Assembly (NCBI GenBank): GCA_028285755.1
Contig: JANQOQ010000008.1
Location: 1 to 64,000, forward strand
DNA length: 64,000 bases
Origin: Puniceicoccaceae bacterium
GTDB lineage: Bacteria; Verrucomicrobiota; Verrucomicrobiia; Opitutales; JAFGAQ01
Direction: 5' to 3'
Within the stretch, counting starts at the first letter, position 1, and every line of letters begins with the position of its first letter. A model generated the notes under the pieces. That model did no database searches. It was not told where the DNA came from and saw only the letters and a list, made by a program, of their open reading frames with translations. The translations under genes and the position numbers were made by a program. Below, in pieces: positions 57,784-64,000 of the stretch.

Positions 57784-57918
57784 TTCTGCGCATTTTGCTT
57801 GTTAACCAAATATCTCGCTCTCGCCAAATTACGCATTAAATGGAAGCAGCTTTCTTCAACTCTCGGAATTGTAAAAAAGACTCGCGGATTGAGCTGAATT
57901 CGCCTTAATCATTTCCCC

Positions 57919-58662
57919 ATGGAGATACACGAGACTTCTCTCGGAACCGTGCGCATTGCTGAGCGTGATGTGCTGAACGCTTACTTCGCCGATGAAATCA
58001 CGGCGATGGTCGATGCATTGCCTTACCCTCCGGGCATTGGCCTCACCGGGGGCTCTACGCCCAAGGCCTGGTATCAATGGCTGGTGGAGAATCGATCGGA
58101 CTTCAAGGAAGTGGTCGCAAAGGCGATTTGGTCCGTAAGTGATGAGCGCCACGTGCCGCATGAGAGTGAAGAGAGTAACTTTGGGAACGCGATCCGCATG
58201 CTGCTCGACCCCATGGAGGCGCATGAAGAGGCCCGCTTTCCCTGGGATACAGGGCGTGATCCTGCGGATGCTGCCCAATGGTATGAATACCTTTGGGGCC
58301 ACAGTTTCGGAGAGGGTAAGGCTTACGACATGTGCATCCTTGGCATGGGGGACGATTGCCACACGGCTTCGATTTTCCCGGGGAGTCCTCTGTTGGAACA
58401 AGATCTGGACTCGGGCTCCCTTTTCACCTCAGTCGAAGTTCCCGGCAAGGGCATGCGACTAACCATCACCCCCTATGGTCTGACGAAATGCGACCGCATC
58501 GTTGCCTTCATTACCGGTGCGGGCAAAGCCGAAGCCCTGCAAAAAGTGTTTGCCGATACACCCATCGACTACTCAGAGACCCCTATCCGCCTCCTCGGCC
58601 GCTCCAAGGAAAAAGTCATCTGGCTTCTGGATGAAGCTGCAGCAGGGAAGTTAAGCTTTTAA
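57919..58662 (+). CDS. pgl: 6-phosphogluconolactonase
   Basis: A 247-residue DevB-type lactonase of the oxidative pentose phosphate pathway. Landmarks: GIGLTGGSTPKAWYQWL, SDERHVPHESEESNFGN and ILGMGDDCHTASIFPG. The next gene, encoding a SET protein, starts directly at the stop codon. zwf and gnd are not in the window. Confidence 0.92.
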   Translation: MEIHETSLGTVRIAERDVLNAYFADEITAMVDALPYPPGIGLTGGSTPKAWYQWLVENRSDFKEVVAKAIWSVSDERHVPHESEESNFGNAIRMLLDPMEAHEEARFPWDTGRDPADAAQWYEYLWGHSFGEGKAYDMCILGMGDDCHTASIFPGSPLLEQDLDSGSLFTSVEVPGKGMRLTITPYGLTKCDRIVAFITGAGKAEALQKVFADTPIDYSETPIRLLGRSKEKVIWLLDEAAAGKLSF

Positions 58663-59169
58663 ATGCCCCGTCCTCTCACCTATCTATCGTCCAAAACAGC
58701 TGTTAAATCGAGCCCGATTCAGGGGAAGGGGTTGTTTGCGATAGCGGATATTGTTGAGGGTGAAATCGTAGCGGTCAAAGGGGGACATATTCTTTCTGGG
58801 GAACAATGGGATGCGTTGGAGCCGGAACTCGGTTCGGCGGAGATCCAGATATCGGAAGATCTTTATATTGCACCGGTTACTCGGGAGGAACGTGAGGGCT
58901 CGATGCTCTATCTCAATCACTCCTGTGATCCGAATGTAGCCATCCAGGGGCAGATCGTAGTCGTAGCGATGTGCGATATTGCTGTAGGCGAAGAACTTAC
59001 GCACGACTGGGCTACTACGGACGACCTCGACTACTCGATGGATTGTAATTGCGGTAGTGCCGATTGCCGGGGCACGATCACTGGTAAGGATTGGCAGCTC
59101 CCCGAGTTACAGCAAAAATATAAGGGCTGGTTTGCCTGGCACATCCAGCGCAAACTCGACACCCCCTAA
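58663..59169 (+). CDS. SET-domain protein
   Basis: A 168-residue protein with a complete SET lysine-methyltransferase domain: SSPIQGKGLFAIADIVEGE, LNHSCDPNVAIQG and VGEELTHDWAT, ending with a post-SET-like Cys cluster (CNCGSADCRGTI). Targets of bacterial SET proteins are mostly unknown. It starts immediately after the pgl stop codon and ends 23 bases before the cytosine deaminase gene. Confidence 0.88.
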   Translation: MPRPLTYLSSKTAVKSSPIQGKGLFAIADIVEGEIVAVKGGHILSGEQWDALEPELGSAEIQISEDLYIAPVTREEREGSMLYLNHSCDPNVAIQGQIVVVAMCDIAVGEELTHDWATTDDLDYSMDCNCGSADCRGTITGKDWQLPELQQKYKGWFAWHIQRKLDTP

Positions 59170-59192
59170 AAGACATGTAAGCTTTTTGATGG

Positions 59193-59636
59193 ATGAATAA
59201 CCATCAACACCTCCAGGTTGCTATCGAAGAGGCCCAAAAAGGGCTCGCCGAGGGTGGGATTCCCATTGGCTCGGTGTTGGTGATCGATGGGGAGGTGGTT
59301 GGCCGTGGCCATAATCGCCGGATACAGAAGGGGAGTGCGATCCTCCATGGTGAGATGGATGCGCTCGAGAATGCGGGGCGTCTCACTGCAAAAGACTACC
59401 GGTGCAGCACGCTTTACACGACGCTTTCTCCCTGTGCGATGTGTACGGGTGCGATCCTGCTTTATCAGATCCCGACGGTGGTGATTGGTGAGAACACCAC
59501 CTTTATGGGTGAGGAGGAGCTTCTCAGGAGCCGGGGTGTTGAAGTCATAGTGTTAGATGATCCCGCCTGTAAACAACTCATGGCGGATTTCATCGCAGCG
59601 AATCCCAAGCTGTGGACTGAAGATATTGGTGAGTAG
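59193..59636 (+). CDS. Cytosine deaminase, yeast FCY1 type
   Basis: A 147-residue zinc deaminase with H52-G-E54 (ILHGEMDALENAGRL) and C81-A-M-C84 (TTLSPCAMCTGAILLYQIP). The sequence follows yeast cytosine deaminase closely, including GRGHNRRIQKGSAILHGE, the RGVEVIVLDD segment and the ending EDIGE. This indicates cytosine-to-uracil deamination in pyrimidine salvage, by an enzyme unrelated to CodA. A guanine deaminase role is less likely. Confidence 0.85.
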   Translation: MNNHQHLQVAIEEAQKGLAEGGIPIGSVLVIDGEVVGRGHNRRIQKGSAILHGEMDALENAGRLTAKDYRCSTLYTTLSPCAMCTGAILLYQIPTVVIGENTTFMGEEELLRSRGVEVIVLDDPACKQLMADFIAANPKLWTEDIGE

Positions 59637-59739
59637 TCGTTTTCGGGTTCTGTTTCAACAGTTTTATATCGGCCAGGTTTGCTGTAAGCAGGTTTTACGG
59701 TATACCAAGATTCAAATTTCCAAAAAAATGTTATCAATT

Positions 59740-60861
59740 ATGAAAAAACTATTAGCCACCTTGAATCTCCTAATCGCACTGCTCCTGATGCAAATTACAC
59801 TCTCTGCCGGGGGTATCCTCGCAATTAACCAGGTGTGGTCACGTCTTGCGGACCTTAACGGCGAGCTGGGCTCGATTGAGAGTTCAGAATTCTCCCCCGA
59901 TAGTAAATACATCGTTACCGGCTCGAAATTTGATAATATGGTGCGGTTGTATCGTACCACCGACGGTTATCAGGTCTGGGAGTATGAATTAACCCAGGAA
60001 ATCGAGCGGGCCGCATGGACCCGGGATGGTCGCTACGTGTGTTCAGTCAGTGAAGACGGCTATTTGAATGTGTTTGATGTGGAGACCGCTGAGATTGTCT
60101 TTAGTTACGAGCATGCAAATGGGGTGGATGGCCTGAGTGCGTCCCATGATGGTCGTTATATGGTTACCGGGCGCGAACGTATTGATAATATTGGGATAGC
60201 CCGGGTTTTTTCCACAGAGGACTGGTCCATTGTTAAGGAGCTTGAGCACCCGGGAACCGTGAATGAGCTCGATTTTTCCCCGGACGACCAATACCTCGCT
60301 GCAGTCGGTGATTTCACCACACGCGTCTACAAGGTCGAAGACTGGTCACTGCACTTTGAATACCAGATTGACCGCGACCGTTACTTCGAAGGGATGCGGC
60401 ATACTTTTATTAATTGTAAGTTTAGCCCGGATGGAAAAATCCTGGCTGTGGGTGGCCAACAGGGCTACGTGTATTTCTTCGATTCGGAGACGGGGGAATT
60501 GATTCGCCGCCTCAACAAGCTGGGCCAGAAAACCGAAACCGTTGAGTGGACGAAGGATGGCCGCTACTTTCTTCAGGCCGGACACAGCACGACTATCGAC
60601 TTTTTCAAGGTTGAGCACATTCTCGATGAAGAAATTGGCAACGATTCAGTCCCCTATGCCCTGAGACAGACCGTATCGGATGCGATGGAGTATATGGACT
60701 TCAACAGCACCGGCACTTTACTCACGACTGCCCACCAGGATGGTACAGTGCAGCTCTGGACTTACATGTCGGATGATCCGCTGGTCAATGAGCGTCGTCA
60801 CCGGGAAGTGCGCCGTATCCAGGATGAGCTTGCCCGTCAGGCGGGAAAGGAGACGAATTAG
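59740..60861 (+). CDS. Exported WD40-repeat protein
   Basis: A 373-residue protein from the ATG at 59740 (MKKLLATLNLLIALLLMQIT is its signal peptide); longer starts lie upstream (59728, 59557) but put sequence before the signal. The mature part has about seven WD40-like blades, for example SSEFSPDSKYIVTGS, AAWTRDGRYVCSVSEDG, NELDFSPDDQYLAAVGD, CKFSPDGKILAVGGQQG. Probably a periplasmic interaction scaffold; no enzyme domain is attached. Confidence 0.82.
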   Translation: MKKLLATLNLLIALLLMQITLSAGGILAINQVWSRLADLNGELGSIESSEFSPDSKYIVTGSKFDNMVRLYRTTDGYQVWEYELTQEIERAAWTRDGRYVCSVSEDGYLNVFDVETAEIVFSYEHANGVDGLSASHDGRYMVTGRERIDNIGIARVFSTEDWSIVKELEHPGTVNELDFSPDDQYLAAVGDFTTRVYKVEDWSLHFEYQIDRDRYFEGMRHTFINCKFSPDGKILAVGGQQGYVYFFDSETGELIRRLNKLGQKTETVEWTKDGRYFLQAGHSTTIDFFKVEHILDEEIGNDSVPYALRQTVSDAMEYMDFNSTGTLLTTAHQDGTVQLWTYMSDDPLVNERRHREVRRIQDELARQAGKETN

Positions 60862-60865
60862 CAAG

Positions 60866-61273
60866 TTACAGGAATTTTCCCATACTGATTCTCTCTTCTT
60901 TTACAAAACCCAGTGTTTTGTAAAAATCCTCAACGGCATGATTGTCTGAGCGGATCTGGATATTTACTTTTTGGCATCCTAATCTTTTTAGGCTGTTAAG
61001 TGCATAGTTTACCAGATCTGCTCCCAAACCGTTTTTCCTGTATGGTGCATCTACGGCAACTGCATAGAGCCAGCCTCTGTGTCCATCGTAGCCAGCAATA
61101 CATGCGCCTACAATAGCGCTATCCATTTCAATTACAAATATCAGGTCATCCACAGCCAACTTTTGGGGAATGACTGATTCGGGAGCGTTATGGGGTGGGT
61201 CGTCTGGAAATACGCGTTTCCAGAGAGAGATCAGTGGTTCCTTATCATTAGGTTTAAATTTACGAATGATCAT
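60866..61273 (-). CDS. GNAT acetyltransferase, YpeA-like
   Basis: A 135-residue GNAT protein. The stretch GACIAGYDGHRGWLYAVAV closely resembles E. coli YpeA, as do the length and the LGFVKEERISMGKFL end. The acetyl-CoA loop is YRKNGLGADLV. The substrate is unknown. Convergent with the WD40 gene at a gap of 4 bases. Confidence 0.85.
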   Translation of the reverse strand: MIIRKFKPNDKEPLISLWKRVFPDDPPHNAPESVIPQKLAVDDLIFVIEMDSAIVGACIAGYDGHRGWLYAVAVDAPYRKNGLGADLVNYALNSLKRLGCQKVNIQIRSDNHAVEDFYKTLGFVKEERISMGKFL

Positions 61274-61354
61274 GAGTTGGCATCCCTTGATAGCTAAAAT
61301 GCGAAGAATCAGTATTTAACCATATTACTTTCATTTCGCGCAACAAATGACCAA

Positions 61355-61390
61355 TAAAAAAAGCCGGACTCCTGAGAGCCCGGCTTTTTT
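61355..61390. terminator. Terminator downstream of glnK
   Basis: A long stem AAAAAAGCCGG-CTC / GAG-CCCGGCTTTTTT with a CTGA loop is flanked by A and T runs, so it can work in both directions. It ends the amt-glnK transcript coming from the right. Confidence 0.9.
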
Positions 61391-61421
61391 CGTTCTTTGA
61401 AGATGTAAATCTAATTTTAAC

Positions 61422-61772
<351 letters not shown>

Positions 61773-61808
61773 TTAATGATTATCTATATATTTATCAAGA
61801 CAATAGGC

Positions 61809-63179
61809 TTAGTGGGAGTTCGGTGAGAAATCCGGATAAGCTTCCTGACCGTGCTCGCCGATGTCCAGACCGGTCGCCTCTTCTTCTTCGGATACGCGGA
61901 TACCCATAGTGAATTTCACCAAAAGGCTGATCACGAAACCGGCTACAAATGCAAGTGCAGAAATAGACAGTGTGCCGTAAAGCTGCCACATGAAATCTCC
62001 ACCCCCGAAGAAAGCGACTGCAAGCGTTCCCCAAATACCACAAATACCGTGAACGGAGATCGCTCCTACTGGGTCGTCAATCTTGATCTTGTCGAAGAAG
62101 ATTACTGAGAATACTACGATAACCCCTGCGATTGCGCCTACGATTACTGCGGACCAGGGTCCCATAGAGTCGGCACCTGCTGTGATACCTACAAGGCCTG
62201 CAAGCATACCGTTCAAGGACATGGAAAGATCAGGCTTCTTGAAAACCATCCATGCAGTGAACATGGTAGCAAGACCCCCAGATGCTGCTGCAAGAGCTGT
62301 GGTTACAAATACGAGGGATACCCCTTCAGGATTTGCAGAAAGTACAGAACCACCATTAAATCCGAACCAACCGAGGAACAGTAAGAATACTCCGATGGTC
62401 GCAAGTGGCATACTGTGACCAAGAATCGGTTTGATCGAGCCGTCGGCTTGATACTTACCCGCACGTGGCCCAAGTACCATTACCACACCCAGAGCGGCAA
62501 AACCACCAAAAGCGTGAACCAGAGATGAACCTGCAAAGTCGTAGAAACCGCCCTCAGACAGCCATCCACCACCCCACTGCCAAGAACCAGTGATCGGGTA
62601 TACAAATGCTACCAGGATAGTCGCTACTACCATAAAGCTTGGAAGCTTGATACGTTCAGCAACCGCACCGGATACGATAGTTGCCGCAGTTGCAGCGAAC
62701 ATCGCCTGGAAGATGAAGTCTGCCCAACCGGTCATACAAAGGGCTGTGCCTCCGTAAGAAAAGTCAGTGTTACCGTAAGCTTCAGTGGTGATCGCACTAC
62801 CGAGTGCAAATATGCCATTGAAATCTCCCGGATACATCGCATTAAAACCGTATGCAGCGTAAGCAAATAGGCCCATACAGATAATGAATACATTCTTAAA
62901 CAGGATGTTGGTCGTGTTTTTAGCGCGTGTTAAACCCGCTTCGAGCGTTGCGAAACCGAGGTGCATCAGGAACACGAGTGCAGCGGCAATCAGTGTCCAA
63001 AGTGTACTGGTGGTGAAGAAGTCGAAAGTCTCACCATAGGTTTCGACAAGAGCCAGGTAGTCTTCATCAGGCTCTGCTGCTGCATATGTTTGCGTAGAAG
63101 TTGTGAAGAACACAATCCCGAGCAATAGCATGCCAGCAATCATTTTCATAGTTCGCTTTTTTGTCATTTGTGCAATCAT
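61809..63179 (-). CDS. amtB: Ammonium transporter Amt
   Basis: A 456-residue ammonium channel. A signal-like segment (KMIAGMLLLGIVFFTTSTQT) precedes the eleven membrane helices; conserved stretches include GFATLEAGLTRAKNT, DFAGSSLVHAFGGFAALGV and GAISVHGICGIWGTLAVAFFG. The first start is at 63179; MTKKRT at 63167 is possible. It is the first gene of the amt-glnK operon. Confidence 0.96.
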   Translation of the reverse strand: MIAQMTKKRTMKMIAGMLLLGIVFFTTSTQTYAAAEPDEDYLALVETYGETFDFFTTSTLWTLIAAALVFLMHLGFATLEAGLTRAKNTTNILFKNVFIICMGLFAYAAYGFNAMYPGDFNGIFALGSAITTEAYGNTDFSYGGTALCMTGWADFIFQAMFAATAATIVSGAVAERIKLPSFMVVATILVAFVYPITGSWQWGGGWLSEGGFYDFAGSSLVHAFGGFAALGVVMVLGPRAGKYQADGSIKPILGHSMPLATIGVFLLFLGWFGFNGGSVLSANPEGVSLVFVTTALAAASGGLATMFTAWMVFKKPDLSMSLNGMLAGLVGITAGADSMGPWSAVIVGAIAGVIVVFSVIFFDKIKIDDPVGAISVHGICGIWGTLAVAFFGGGDFMWQLYGTLSISALAFVAGFVISLLVKFTMGIRVSEEEEATGLDIGEHGQEAYPDFSPNSH

Positions 63180-63208
63180 AGGAATTATACTATTTGTAAT
63201 CTTATGAA

Positions 63209-63255
63209 ATTAATCCCTCATAAAGGGCTGCTTGTTGTAAGCAGAGGGGATTAAT
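63209..63255. promoter_or_regulatory. Nested inverted repeat in the amt leader
   Basis: Outer arms ATTAATCCC (63209-63217) and GGGATTAAT (63247-63255) enclose inner arms CTGCTT (63228-63233) and AAGCAG (63239-63244). It lies at the predicted start of the amt transcript and touches the -12 element. It may be an operator or a leader hairpin. Confidence 0.5.
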
Positions 63256-63270
63256 GCAAATCACATGCCA
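63255..63270 (-). promoter_or_regulatory. Sigma-54 (-24/-12) promoter candidate for amt-glnK
   Basis: On the minus strand, TGGCATGTGATTTGCA matches TGGCACG-N4-TTGCW with one mismatch (C to T). Spacing of GG and GC is correct. It lies about 75 bases ahead of the amt start codon. I saw no clear NtrC site upstream. Confidence 0.7.
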
Positions 63271-63367
63271 ATAGGCGGAAAAGCCATATTTCCCTACAAT
63301 TTTAACAATTATATGCCGATCCGTTTTAGCCGCAAAAATACGTGGGTGGTCGCAATGCTGAGGCTCA

Positions 63368-64000
63368 CTATGGGATTTTAATGCTATCCAGTTGCGTACA
63401 GTTAAAAAGCGCGTTCGGATTCTCTGGGATATGGGGATAGTGAATATAAAACAGCATCCCCTGTTTACTGTTATCCAAAGCACACAGTTCCTGAGATAGT
63501 TGCTTAAGTATGCGCCGTTCAGAAATGAGCGGGACATTCAGCTCGCTGTAAGACCATCTTATGATTGAGAGTGCTTTGTATCTACCCAACTGGTCAGATT
63601 CGATACAGTAGGCATCGAGCTCCTTCGGAAAATTCCAGACCAGCAATGGATCTATGCGAACAAGCATACGTCTCTGCTGGGCAGAGTAGAGATTAAAGGC
63701 GAGGTAACGATCCCATTTATCGAAGTAATAGAAGATCGGCGCAATAATCATTAACAGGCATACGGCAATTGCGGGTAAACTCATATGGCTCCACCGCATT
63801 TTCGGAAAAGGTTGCAAGTCACTGCGGTAAAACAGGCATAATACCATGGCTACCATAATCATGTTCCAAGGCCACACGACACTGTTGGAATAGTAACCCT
63901 TCACGGTGCCCAAAAGTAGCAGTATTATAAGGTGTGTACCAAGTGCCAGGAGGATACCGAGATTTCGGGTTTTCCGAAAAGCAAGCGCTGCTCCCATTCC
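63368..64000 (-). CDS. Polytopic membrane protein (cut by window edge)
   Basis: At least 210 codons of a membrane protein whose start may lie beyond the right edge; the ATG at 63997 may be internal. Hydrophobic segments are LGILLALGTHLIILLLLGTV, WPWNMIMVAMVLCLFY and MSLPAIAVCLLMIIAPIFYY, followed by a soluble C-terminus of about 95 residues (YLAFNLYSAQQRRMLVRID and on). The family is not certain; DoxX/MauE-like or HTTM-like proteins are candidates. It is separated from amt by about 190 bases. Confidence 0.55.
   Translation of the reverse strand, partial: GMGAALAFRKTRNLGILLALGTHLIILLLLGTVKGYYSNSVVWPWNMIMVAMVLCLFYRSDLQPFPKMRWSHMSLPAIAVCLLMIIAPIFYYFDKWDRYLAFNLYSAQQRRMLVRIDPLLVWNFPKELDAYCIESDQLGRYKALSIIRWSYSELNVPLISERRILKQLSQELCALDNSKQGMLFYIHYPHIPENPNALFNCTQLDSIKIP

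Overview
The window reads as a stretch of bacterial chromosome close to the replication origin, with an integrated accessory island on its left. The core gene content (FecR-domain protein, TIGR03790 protein, paired bactofilins, BatD/BatE-like pair, TorF-like porin, mnmG-mnmE-recA, moderate G+C) fits a marine Verrucomicrobiota of the Opitutae type. That assignment is inference from gene content; the window has no 16S rRNA.

Positions 1-18782 are an accessory island next to tRNA-Glu(TTC). The tRNA is on the minus strand with its 3' end facing the island, and a tyrosine integrase (16580-18667) lies beside it. From left to right the island holds: a gene-free leader; a type I restriction-modification operon hsdM-hsdS-[TIGR04141/DUF6119-like gene]-hsdR; a NucS/DUF5655-type nuclease; an HNH-like protein; a serine recombinase; a HEPN-type gene broken by an in-frame amber codon; a TIR-STING effector followed by a secreted cytidine-deaminase-fold protein, with no CD-NTase in view; a lone phage terminase large subunit; a membrane-anchored protein; an XRE regulator; two membrane proteins; a remnant of a second XRE gene; and the integrase. 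It is a defence island on a phage- or satellite-like vehicle. The left end and second att site are not seen.

Positions 18783-24827 are the origin-proximal core: tRNA-Glu, rpmH, rnpA, yidC, yebC, a SpoU-type RNA methyltransferase, a solitary RelE/ParE-fold protein and dnaN. The spacer before dnaN has one exact and several near DnaA boxes in AT-rich DNA and is a candidate oriC; dnaA is not in the window. Two parS-like palindromes lie 26-30 kb away inside mnmG and gluQ, which also suggests an origin-proximal region.

Positions 24836-45322 hold mixed housekeeping genes: membrane proteins, a TIGR03790 protein, crcB, a cell-wall amidase, infC, a FecR protein, a Bat-type pair, a UGT-type glycosyltransferase, a sugar nucleotidyltransferase, a HAD phosphatase, prfA, a TorF-like porin, a TPR membrane protein, glycogen phosphorylase, a DUF3108 protein and an Lnt homologue lacking two key active-site residues. 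Positions 45310-54232 hold two envelope proteins joined to two bactofilins, then mnmG, mnmE, recA (with a GAAC-N4-GTTC SOS-box candidate) and gluQ.

Positions 54257-64000 hold metabolic genes (PEP-mutase family, PatB-type C-S lyase, 6-phosphogluconolactonase, SET protein, yeast-type cytosine deaminase, WD40 protein, two GNATs) and an amt-glnK operon. The amt and porin genes each have a -24/-12 (sigma-54) promoter-like site, suggesting a shared nitrogen-responsive regulon.
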